A stretch of DNA of 9,814 bases from an uncultured Clostridia bacterium (GTDB lineage: Bacteria > Bacillota > Clostridia > Oscillospirales > Oscillospiraceae). The stretch covers positions 1 through 9,814 of the forward strand of contig CAMWSZ010000078.1 in the NCBI GenBank assembly GCA_947177005.1, written 5' to 3'. The translations under genes and the position numbers were made by a program. The notes below the pieces were generated by a model. That model saw only the letters and a list, made by a program, of their open reading frames with translations, was not told the DNA's origin and searched no databases. Below are positions 1 to 6,809 of the stretch, in pieces (position 1 is the first letter of the stretch; every line of letters begins with the position of its first letter).

Positions 1-426
1 TAATGTGACGTTCGCCATTTTCCACTTTCCCGTGGCTGGATTCGCTCCGGGTATCCGCAAAGATAGAGCCGAACACTAACTTTGTCAGGAGCACCGGCGA
101 GTTTAGCTTCCATACGCCGGGGGCACTGTCTGGGCCCAATCTCTGGCTGTCAAGCAGGCAGTTTAGCTTTCATCCTCATGCACATCTTTTCATCCCTCCA
201 CGCCGCCGCCCGTGAAGCTCGAACGGCCCGTGTACTCCGACATGCTATGGTCGCCCTCCGGTTTCCCTTTCAGGGTTAGTCGGGGGATGATGGGCTGCGT
301 TATGTGGTCTGTGTGAGTCTCCTTTCTCAATGGATTGACCACCGCTTGATACCTTTCCCACCACTTGCTCAAGGTGGGATTCCAACAGTTCCGCGAGCAG
401 GCGTCACTCTGCCCTTACGGACGCAC
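1..426 (-). mobile_element. Group II intron, 5' part (domain I), antisense to the host gene; runs off the left edge
   Basis: Seen: no reading frame here looks like a protein. On the minus strand the segment opens at 426 with GTGCG, the consensus first bases of group II introns, exactly where the coding similarity of the neighbouring plus-strand gene stops. The next 420 bases are rich in hairpins: 357-362 with 373-378 (6 bp), 94-99 with 115-120 (perfect 6 bp), and 58-66 with 76-84 (8 of 9 paired). A near-identical 14-base direct repeat lies at 100-113 and 160-173 (one mismatch). Known: domain I of bacterial group II introns is several hundred bases of structured RNA ahead of the intron-encoded reverse transcriptase. 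Inference: the reverse transcriptase and domains V and VI lie left of the window. The intron reads opposite to the gene it interrupts, so it could not be spliced from that gene's mRNA. Small frames at 82-279 (+) and 190-372 (-) are taken as noncoding. The alternative is an unrelated structured noncoding region. Confidence 0.62.
58..84 (-). other. Candidate EBS1 stem-loop of the intron
   Basis: On the minus strand, CAAAGTTAG (84-76) pairs with CTATCTTTG (66-58), with one T-T mismatch, leaving a nine-base loop TGTTCGGCT (75-67). The loop bases UCGGCU (72-67) can pair with the minus-strand bases GGCCGG at 432-427, directly outside the proposed intron start. The pairing has four Watson-Crick pairs flanked by two G-U pairs. 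In group II introns, exon-binding site 1 is a terminal loop in domain I that pairs with the last bases of the 5' exon, so both placement (about 355 bases into the intron) and pairing fit. With G-U pairs at both ends the match is suggestive rather than decisive. Confidence 0.42.
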
Positions 427-1162
427 CCGGCCTGCAGTATCAGCGGCCTGTACGCCAGGAAAAGGTTGACGATCTGATTAGAAGGTGGAACGGTAGGGAA
501 CTGCACCCCATTGTTGTCAGCTTCCGGGACGGCAAGTTCATGTGGTAGTCGGACAAAACAGGATCGCGGCAATGCGACAGATGGCAGGCGGCGGAGATGT
601 GATCGTCCCCTGCATCATCCACACCAGTATGACCTATGAAGATGAGGTTGACCTGTATGCTAAGCTGGAAACAGACAAGACCCCGTTGACCTCGGGCCAG
701 CATATCAAGGCAGTTCTGGAAGCCGGTTCACCCCCCCAGATCACGGAAATCAATCGGTTAGTTGAGGAAAGCGGCTTTGTCTGGGCGTTAAATGAAGTGA
801 CCGGAGAAGCCTTTGAAATCTCAACGACCAGTTCCCTTATCAATGCCTATCACCTGCTGGATGGTGCTACGTTCTCCCGGATGCTGGCGCTGCTGGCCGG
901 AACATGGCAGGGAACGCCCTATTCTCTCAGGGCCTCTATTCTCTCCGGTCTCTCCGGTATGGCACTATTTGTCAAAATCTACGAGGCGGAGCAGGTTGAC
1001 CAGACCTTTATCAAGAATATGTCCACCATCAGTCCGGAGGAAATCATCCGGCAGGGCCGTATCGACAGCAATATTGCCCTACGCCACGCCCGCATCATTT
1101 GGGAGAGTTATAACAGCCAACAGAGCAGAGGAATGGAACTTCCCTACCACTTCAAACGCTGA
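427..1162 (+). pseudogene. ParB/DUF6551-like protein, interrupted by the intron and frameshifted
   Basis: The gene is recognisable from just after the intron junction. From 429 it reads GLQYQRPVRQEKVDDLI, then SFRDGKF, typical of the ParB-like N-terminal fold (a QRP motif, then a VSFRDGKFyVvdGQHR-type segment). After FRDGKF the frame hits TAG at 546. The other half of the motif (VVGQNRIAAMRQM) continues in a different frame from 542 and stays open to TGA at 1160-1162, ending ELPYHFKR. One missing base near 540 explains this: a T restored after TTC would give K-F-Y-V-V-V-G-Q. The later part (CIIHTSMTYEDEVDLYAKLE) matches the family pattern. Proteins of this type are common in integrative elements of Clostridia, probably DNA- or nucleotide-binding, with no firmly known role. 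The N-terminus should lie beyond the intron, left of the window. With two lesions the gene is probably dead, although the frameshift could be a sequencing error. The family name is from memory. Confidence 0.7.
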
Positions 1163-1274
1163 TAAGCTTCTCTGCCACCGCAGATTGGAACAGAACAGGC
1201 CAGCGGAGATTTATTTTATATATAGCGAAGATTCAAGAATTGATACAAGCAATACAGGCATAGAATAGAGCAGA

Positions 1275-1280
1275 AGGAGG
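1275..1280 (+). promoter_or_regulatory. Ribosome binding site that selects the start at 1287
   Basis: AGGAGG is a full Shine-Dalgarno core. An ATG at 1281 abuts it with no spacer and would be a poor start. The in-frame ATG at 1287 is six bases away, which is near optimal, so translation most likely begins at 1287. Confidence 0.7.
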
Positions 1281-1286
1281 ATGTAT

Positions 1287-1556
1287 ATGGAACAGCATAT
1301 CTATACGTGGGAAGAAATGGATGCTATGCGGAATGTAGACATCCGGACAGTGGCCCCAGAAACCTTGTGGGATATTCAAGATGTTAAAATCAACATGGAT
1401 TTGTCCAAGCAGGAAAGAATTTTGGACTTTATTCATCAGATCGGGAATCCTTATTGCTTCCGCCATAGAAAGTATATCGTGAAGGTCAGCTTTACCGATA
1501 CAGATGTGACATTGGAAGAAAGAATGCTTGGTTACATACGCTCAAAATGCAAATAG
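1287..1556 (+). CDS. Small conserved integrative-element protein (DUF6870-like)
   Basis: This gene encodes an 89-residue soluble protein with no signal peptide or membrane segment. Its core reads MRNVDIRTVAPETLWDI, later FIHQIGNPYCFRHRKYIVKV and SFTDTDVTLEERM. I recognise this pattern from small proteins carried by Tn1549-like and other conjugative elements of Firmicutes, annotated DUF6870. The function is unknown, and the IGNPYCF segment is the conserved hallmark. The start is set by the AGGAGG at 1275-1280. It lies 124 bases after the broken ParB-like gene and 133 bases before the recombinases. A weak promoter-like pair (TTGATA 1240-1245, TAGAAT 1261-1266, 15-base spacer) precedes it but is not convincing. 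The gene is intact although its upstream neighbour is broken. That it is a real gene is fairly certain; the family name is from memory. Confidence 0.75.
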   Translation: MEQHIYTWEEMDAMRNVDIRTVAPETLWDIQDVKINMDLSKQERILDFIHQIGNPYCFRHRKYIVKVSFTDTDVTLEERMLGYIRSKCK

Positions 1557-1689
1557 AAAAAATATGTGGAATGCTCTAGACAGGGGATCTATATTGTGAT
1601 AGTATTATAAAAGAAGTAGAAATGCACCTTATGCTCCCCTAATTGCTAGAGTTTTTCTGATTAGATCTTGACAGTTAGGAGAGTACATC

Positions 1690-3330
1690 ATGAATCATGT
1701 CGCGGAAAAGGTATGGAATACCTGCGGCTATGTCCGTCTAAGCCGTGAAGATGGCGATAAAGCGGAAAGCAACAGCATCACGGGACAGAAACAACTGATC
1801 CGTGAGTTTTTGTCGCGCAATCCTGACTTACAGGAGTGCGGCATGAAAGTGGACGACGGTTATACGGGTTCTAATTTTAACCGGCCAGCTTTTCAGGAAA
1901 TGATGGCTGATGTCAAAGCCGGAAAAATTAACTGCATAGTTGTCAAGGATCTCTCACGCTTCGGCAGAGAGTATCTGGACGCGGGGGAATACATTGAGCG
2001 TATTTTCCCCTTTCTCGGCGTTCGGTTTATTGCAATTAACGACAATTATGACAGCTTACATAGTAATATAGAATCCGATCACCTGATTGTCCCGTTCAAA
2101 AATTTGATAAACGATGCTTATTGTCGGGATACATCAAAAAAAATTCGGAGCCAGCTTGAAATCAAACGTAAACGCGGTGATTTCATTGGCTCTTTTGCTG
2201 TTTTTGGATACAAGAAAGATCCAGAAAACTACCACCGTCTTATCATAGACGACTTTGCAGCGAATGTAGTACGGGACATTTTCAGTTGGAAATTAGAGGG
2301 TATCAGCACTGGGGACATTGCAAAAAAGCTGAATACTTCCGGCGTTCCAACACCTATGGACTATAAACAGTCCCAGGGCCTAAATTACTCGACAACATTC
2401 CGTGTTAAAGAAAGATCTTCCTGGAGCGCCGGAACGGTACTGCGAATATTGAAAAATCCAATCTATATCGGCGTATTAGAACAGGGAAAAGTCACTACAC
2501 CCTCGCATAAAATCAAACGGCTGGTCAACAAACCTCGTGAAGACTGGGTTATTGTTGAGAACTGTCACGAACCAATCATTGATCGTTATGATTTCGAGAA
2601 CATCCAGAAGGTACTTGCTCTGGATACACGAACCAGCGTCAGCGGTAAGGCAGTAGAATTATTCTCTGGAATGGTCTACTGTGGAGAGTGCGGTGGTGCG
2701 ATGATTCGCAAAACATCTTATACTGCAAAGAAAAAGTACATCTATTATGTCTGTGCTACTCACAAGAATCAAAAGACCTGTTATACTCACAGCCTGCGTG
2801 ATCAGGCTCTTTATGATATCGTACTGGGTGTGTTAAAAAAGCACATTCAAGATGTGATCGATCTCTTTGCTCTTATGAACTTAATCGACACAGCACAGTT
2901 ACAGCAAGCGAATATCCAAAAAATAAAGGAACGGCTGGATAAAAAGCATGAAGAAATTGAACGCTATCAAGAGCTTTTACGTTCTCTTTATGAAAGCCTG
3001 AACGATGGTTTAATTGACCAAAATGAGTATCTGGAATTGAAAGAAACCTATAGAGCGCAACGAAACGAGGCGGAAGAACGGGCGGAAGTCATCCGCCAGC
3101 AGATGGAACAGGGCTTGGAAACACAAGACCTTGGTTGGGTAGAAAAATTCCGCAAACATCAAAATATCGAATCTCTTGACCGCAACATTGTTGTATCATT
3201 GATCGAACGTATTTTTATTTACCGCCAACATCGTGTAGAAGTTGTTTTTAACTGGCATAATGAATTTCATCACCAGATGGATTTACTTCAACAGGCCCAA
3301 ACAGTGCTTCCCGAAAGGGGGCCTGTGTAA
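1690..3330 (+). CDS. Large serine recombinase 1 of 3
   Basis: A 546-residue site-specific recombinase that would cut and rejoin attachment sites through a serine-DNA intermediate, integrating or excising the element. The resolvase-type catalytic domain covers about residues 10-150, with nucleophile Ser18 in YVRLSRED and the KDLSRFGR arginine motif at 86-93. A recombinase domain follows (about 165-310; GYKKDP, then SGVPTPMDYKQSQG). The zinc ribbon has Cys331, Cys334, Cys355 and Cys363. A Lys/Glu-rich coiled coil lies at about 405-475, ahead of a C-terminal beta segment (IERIFIYRQHRVEVVFNWHNEF). The length is normal for the TnpX/TndX type. The start at 1690 has AGGAG at 1677-1681 eight bases ahead. 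It leads a three-gene operon, and the next gene starts one base past its stop. Its motifs (ESNSIT, PTPM) resemble the third recombinase more than the second. The promoter probably lies in 1557-1676, but no clear one was found. The family call is sure; which att sites it acts on is unknown. Confidence 0.95.
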   Translation: MNHVAEKVWNTCGYVRLSREDGDKAESNSITGQKQLIREFLSRNPDLQECGMKVDDGYTGSNFNRPAFQEMMADVKAGKINCIVVKDLSRFGREYLDAGEYIERIFPFLGVRFIAINDNYDSLHSNIESDHLIVPFKNLINDAYCRDTSKKIRSQLEIKRKRGDFIGSFAVFGYKKDPENYHRLIIDDFAANVVRDIFSWKLEGISTGDIAKKLNTSGVPTPMDYKQSQGLNYSTTFRVKERSSWSAGTVLRILKNPIYIGVLEQGKVTTPSHKIKRLVNKPREDWVIVENCHEPIIDRYDFENIQKVLALDTRTSVSGKAVELFSGMVYCGECGGAMIRKTSYTAKKKYIYYVCATHKNQKTCYTHSLRDQALYDIVLGVLKKHIQDVIDLFALMNLIDTAQLQQANIQKIKERLDKKHEEIERYQELLRSLYESLNDGLIDQNEYLELKETYRAQRNEAEERAEVIRQQMEQGLETQDLGWVEKFRKHQNIESLDRNIVVSLIERIFIYRQHRVEVVFNWHNEFHHQMDLLQQAQTVLPERGPV

Positions 3331-3331
3331 T

Positions 3332-5038
3332 ATGGCACGGACAAAGCGCAAAGTTAATCCTCTCCAGCCGGTTATTACTACAAAAGCTCAAAAACAGCGT
3401 ATCTATCAAACAGGCGCGTATATCCGTTTATCTGTGGAAGACAGCGGCAAACCTGGTACAGATACAATTACTATGCAGCAGGAACTTGTCTTGAACTATA
3501 TCAACGGACAGACGGATATGGAACTTGTTGATGTGTATTGGGATAACGGACAGACTGGGACAAATTTTGACCGGCCCGCATTTGAGAGATTGATGGAGGA
3601 CGTGCGAAACGGAAAGATCAATTGTATTGTTGTCAAAGATTTGTCTCGGTTTGGCCGCAATTACAAAGAAACCGGCAATTATTTGGAACGTATTTTCCCT
3701 TATCTGGATATCCGTTTTGTGGCAGTCACCGATCATTTTGACACGCTGACCGCTGAGCATTCCGAAGCTGGCTACATCATTCCTCTGAAAAATATCTTGA
3801 ATGAGCTTTATAGCTGGGATTTATCCCAAAAATCCAATTCAGCCCTATTAGCCAAACGACAACGGGGAGAATTTGTTGGAGCAACAGCGCCATACGGCTA
3901 TCGAAAGTGTGCTGACAATCACAATCGTTTAGAGCCAAACGCGGAAACTGCCCCAGTGGTACAAATGATATTTCAATGGAGACTTTCCGGTATTAGCTAT
4001 AGTCAGATCGCCCGGAAACTGAACGAACAGAATATTCCTGCTCCAGCACGATATCGCTATTTGCATGGAGAAGCAAAATCAGAGAAGTACGCAAAAGTGG
4101 TTTGGAAACCTTCTACCATTAAACAGATACTTTTTCATGAAGCGTACATTGGTCATATGATACAGGGACGTGTCAAAATGAACTTGGCAACAGGATACAA
4201 ATCACGTCGCGTTCCAAAGTCAGAATGGATCATTGTGCATAATACCCATCCGGCGATTATTGATGAAAAGACATTTCATATTGTTCAGGAAATGGCTGAA
4301 GCCTGCCGCGCTGCACATAAAGAACGTCTGGGGAAATTTGGTCATTTAGGCACGATACCCAATTTTTTTAAGGGCTTGATTTTCTGTGCAGACTGCAAAT
4401 GCCTGATGATACGATATAAGAATGTTTCCCCAAAATGTGGACACCGGTACTATACGTATATCTGCCGTACTCATTCTGAAAATCCTAACGATTGTCCCAA
4501 AAAGCATTTGTATGAAACAAAGTTGAAAGAAATTCTTTGGGACCTTCTTCAATGTGAAATCCAGCGGTCATGTAATATGGAAAGGCTTGTACAGCAGTAT
4601 GACCAATCCACTGGTGCAATGATCCGCAAAAATCATTTGGATAAAGTCACCGCCACACAACAAACTATTGAAAAAGCAAAAGCTCTGTATACTAACCTGT
4701 TTCAAAGCTATCAAGACAACCTAATGACAGAACAGGAATATACAGAAATGCGCGAGTATTACTGTACAGAAATAAAACAGGCACAGATACGGTTGACCGA
4801 GCTGGAAGAAGAGCGTCAAGCTCAGGAGGATCAGATTACTCACAATCCATGGTTAATTGCCTACAATGGTTTTCAAACGGAAACTGAGCTGACGGAGAAT
4901 ATGGTACATACGTTAATTGAGCGTGTGGAGGTTGCCGTAGACGGTCATATTCATGTTACCCTGCGATATCAAGATGAATATCGTGCGCTTGTTCAGCTTG
5001 TAAGAGGAGCAAATGAGTCTGAGGCGGTGTCAACATGA
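3332..5038 (+). CDS. Large serine recombinase 2 of 3
   Basis: A 568-residue recombinase of the same family as its neighbours. It has a basic, flexible N-terminal tail (MARTKRK...) of about 20 residues, which puts the nucleophile at Ser34 (AYIRLSVED). The KDLSRFGR motif lies at 102-109. The recombinase domain (about 180-330) carries PAPARYRYLHGEAKSEKY where the other two have a PTPM...KQ segment, so the part likely to touch DNA differs. Zinc-ribbon cysteines are 352, 355, 378 and 388. A coiled coil covers about 430-500, and the C-terminal strand region reads LIERVEVAVDGHIHVTLRY. The open frame extends 90 bases further upstream inside recombinase 1, but the ATG at 3332 is chosen: it follows the upstream TAA by one base and has AAAGGGGG at 3314-3321. 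It ends in an ATGA overlap with recombinase 3. The three probably act together or in pairs, like CcrA/CcrB of SCCmec, but this is inference. Confidence 0.94.
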   Translation: MARTKRKVNPLQPVITTKAQKQRIYQTGAYIRLSVEDSGKPGTDTITMQQELVLNYINGQTDMELVDVYWDNGQTGTNFDRPAFERLMEDVRNGKINCIVVKDLSRFGRNYKETGNYLERIFPYLDIRFVAVTDHFDTLTAEHSEAGYIIPLKNILNELYSWDLSQKSNSALLAKRQRGEFVGATAPYGYRKCADNHNRLEPNAETAPVVQMIFQWRLSGISYSQIARKLNEQNIPAPARYRYLHGEAKSEKYAKVVWKPSTIKQILFHEAYIGHMIQGRVKMNLATGYKSRRVPKSEWIIVHNTHPAIIDEKTFHIVQEMAEACRAAHKERLGKFGHLGTIPNFFKGLIFCADCKCLMIRYKNVSPKCGHRYYTYICRTHSENPNDCPKKHLYETKLKEILWDLLQCEIQRSCNMERLVQQYDQSTGAMIRKNHLDKVTATQQTIEKAKALYTNLFQSYQDNLMTEQEYTEMREYYCTEIKQAQIRLTELEEERQAQEDQITHNPWLIAYNGFQTETELTENMVHTLIERVEVAVDGHIHVTLRYQDEYRALVQLVRGANESEAVST

Positions 5039-6642
5039 GTGCTTATACAATCGCTAAATATCTGCGTCTTTCCTTAGAAGATTTAGATGTAGGAAGTCCC
5101 CAGAAGCAGGAATCCAACAGTATCACCAATCAAAGAAATTTGTTGGATGACTATATCAGCCATATTCCGGAGTTTTCGGGGGCAAAAATAATTGAGTTTT
5201 GCGATGATGGATGGAGCGGCAAAAATTTTGAGCGGCCAGCCGTCAAGGATATGCTTCAGCAGGCCCAGCAGCGAAAAATCCAATGTATCATTGTGAAGGA
5301 TATGTCTCGGTTTGGGCGAGACTATCTAATTGTGGGGAATTACATTTCTTGTGTGTTTCCCTTTTTGGGCATTCGGTTTATTGCAGTAAATGATGGTGTT
5401 GACAGTATCCGTCCAGGGGATACTGACCGTCTGGATACTGCTTTCAAAACCCTATTATATGATTTCTACAGTCGTGAATTATCCAAGAAAGAACGAATTT
5501 CACAGCAGCAGCGTGCGCAACGAGGTGAATATCTGTGTACATATGCACCTTATGGCTACATCAAAAACCCGGACAAAAAAAATCATCTGATAATTGATCC
5601 TCCAGCCGCTGAAGTTGTACATCGAATCTTTCAAATGATAGCAAACGGATACAGCACTGCACAGACAGCAAAAATTCTGAACCAAGAATGTATTCCTACT
5701 CCCATGTGCCATAAACAGGCGGCAGGATATAAAATATCCGGTTGGCAAAAAGTACAGGAAAGAAACTTTTGGACTTACGATACTGTCATAAGAATTATTC
5801 GGAATGAGTGCTATCTTGGAAAAGCAATATATGGTAAGCGATTCCATGATACCATAGGTCAAAAACATAGTATAAAGGTTAGTAAAAAGGACTGGATTAT
5901 GGTATCAGATGCTCATGAAAGAATCGTAACACAAGAGGAGTTTGACCGTGCTCAAGCCGCTATTAGGATATTTGCAGATCGAGATAATAGAAAGTCTCTA
6001 GTAAACCGGAAAATCCGCTGTGGTGTTTGTGGTCATTCAATGATTCTAGTCGCCACAAAGCATCCTTACTATTACTGCCGGACGTCCCGTGTAACAGATT
6101 CGTTTACCTGTAACAGTTGTGACCGGATCTCAGAGCAAGAACTTTTTGATATCCTATTGGATAGTCTCCGAAAACAGGCAGCGGCGGCTATAGAACTGAA
6201 ACGTATCTGGGACGAACATCAAGCACAGGTAAAAAGAGATATTGACAATATGCAAAAAAGCCTGTCCAGGCTGCAAGAATCTCTTAATCAGCAAAAACGG
6301 CAGGCTGCCAAACTGTATGAAAAGTTTAGCTTAGGCAAGATCAGCAAAGACGCATATCTGGATATGAAAGCATCTATCAGCAAGCAGAGAGACAGAACTG
6401 CTTCAGAGATGCGTGAATTAGAAGCCGCGTTAGGAAATATCGGGGTAAACGGCAGTCTAAGAAATCAATTTGTCTCCAGCTTTGAAAAATATGCAGAAGT
6501 CCATGAAATTACACAAGAGATTATGGAAGATTTATTAAAAGAGGCTATCATTTATCCGAATGGACGGATAGAAGCCGTCTGGAATTATTGCGAAGAATTT
6601 AATAGAATGGTTTTTGATGTGACTCCAAAGCCGTTGGAATAA
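5035..6642 (+). CDS. Large serine recombinase 3 of 3
   Basis: A 535-residue recombinase with the shortest N-terminus of the three: nucleophile Ser13 in YLRLSLED, and KDMSRFGR at 88-95 with Met in place of the usual Leu. The recombinase domain spans about 165-315 (APYGYIKNPD, IPTPMCHKQAAG). The zinc ribbon has Cys329, Cys332, Cys348 and Cys359, plus an additional Cys362. A long Gln/Lys-rich coiled coil runs at about 390-465, ending in a strand-rich tail (AIIYPNGRIEAVWNYCEEF). Its ATG overlaps the TGA of recombinase 2 (ATGA, 5035-5038). The nearest purine-rich motif is a modest GAGG at 5021-5024, so translation is probably coupled to the upstream gene. It is the last element gene before the chemotaxis operon, which is transcribed toward it. 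It is intact. Its individual role (integration, excision or an accessory function) cannot be told from sequence. Confidence 0.95.
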   Translation: MSAYTIAKYLRLSLEDLDVGSPQKQESNSITNQRNLLDDYISHIPEFSGAKIIEFCDDGWSGKNFERPAVKDMLQQAQQRKIQCIIVKDMSRFGRDYLIVGNYISCVFPFLGIRFIAVNDGVDSIRPGDTDRLDTAFKTLLYDFYSRELSKKERISQQQRAQRGEYLCTYAPYGYIKNPDKKNHLIIDPPAAEVVHRIFQMIANGYSTAQTAKILNQECIPTPMCHKQAAGYKISGWQKVQERNFWTYDTVIRIIRNECYLGKAIYGKRFHDTIGQKHSIKVSKKDWIMVSDAHERIVTQEEFDRAQAAIRIFADRDNRKSLVNRKIRCGVCGHSMILVATKHPYYYCRTSRVTDSFTCNSCDRISEQELFDILLDSLRKQAAAAIELKRIWDEHQAQVKRDIDNMQKSLSRLQESLNQQKRQAAKLYEKFSLGKISKDAYLDMKASISKQRDRTASEMRELEAALGNIGVNGSLRNQFVSSFEKYAEVHEITQEIMEDLLKEAIIYPNGRIEAVWNYCEEFNRMVFDVTPKPLE

Positions 6643-6755
6643 AATTTTCCTCTTTTTTTCGGTTCGTACTTGACACGGGCATATGGCAGCTATGTAGGAT
6701 ATGCGTCAGCGGATTACATCCGTTAGAGCTGTGCGGTTTTGGATAAAAACATACA
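6643..6755. other. Intergenic junction between the mobile element and the che operon
   Basis: No gene is present. The last recombinase ends at 6642 and the che terminator hairpin starts at 6756, so the right end of the element most likely falls here. AT-rich sequence follows the recombinase stop, including a T run at 6653-6659. A weak TCCAA/TTGGA hairpin (6624-6628, 6634-6638) precedes it and could be a poor terminator. A short inverted repeat CGGAT-TAC-ATCCG lies at 6710-6722. The exact attachment core cannot be placed without the other end of the element or an empty site. Confidence 0.5.
6670..6700 (+). promoter_or_regulatory. Possible outward-facing promoter at the element's right end
   Basis: A perfect -35 hexamer TTGACA (6670-6675) is followed by TAGGAT (6695-6700) after 19 bases, which is longer than ideal. 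It points out of the element, antisense to cheB. In Tn4451-like elements an outward -35 at one end is joined to a -10 from the other end in the excised circle and drives the recombinase gene. A similar role is possible here but unproven. Confidence 0.25.
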
Positions 6756-6787
6756 GAAGGCGGAGAATCGCAGGGTTCTCCGCCTTC
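6745..6787 (-). terminator. Intrinsic terminator of the cheA-cheW-cheR-cheB operon
   Basis: A perfect 12-bp stem is formed by GAAGGCGGAGAA (6756-6767) and TTCTCCGCCTTC (6776-6787) with an 8-base loop. On the minus strand it is followed after six bases by five T residues (complement of 6745-6749). It begins 22 bases past the cheB stop codon. There is no T run on the plus-strand side, so it serves the che operon rather than the recombinases. Confidence 0.88.
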
Positions 6788-6809
6788 CGCGTGGTTGAAA
6801 AGGAAACGG

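Noticed and set aside
82..372. Small ORFs on both strands (82-279 plus, 190-372 minus, the latter with a TTG start)
   Set aside because: Neither has a ribosome binding site or recognisable domain. Both overlap hairpin-rich sequence better explained as group II intron RNA.
1577..1608. Possible promoter (TAGACA, then TAGTAT or TATTAT) ahead of the recombinase operon
   Set aside because: Neither hexamer pair has both good consensus and good spacing, so it was not listed as a feature, although the operon's promoter is probably in this gap.
1668..1673. Perfect TTGACA upstream of recombinase 1
   Set aside because: It is only 16 bases before the start codon and abuts the ribosome binding site, so no -10 could fit before the gene. 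Probably chance.
3242..3331. Upstream extension of the recombinase 2 frame into recombinase 1
   Set aside because: The extension lies inside recombinase 1 and lacks family similarity. The ATG at 3332 has a better ribosome binding site and position.
5004..5057. GAGGAG followed by ATG at 5013 opening a 14-codon frame overlapping the start of recombinase 3
   Set aside because: The spacer is only three bases, the frame is very short, and it lies within recombinase 2 coding sequence. It is not convincing as a leader peptide.
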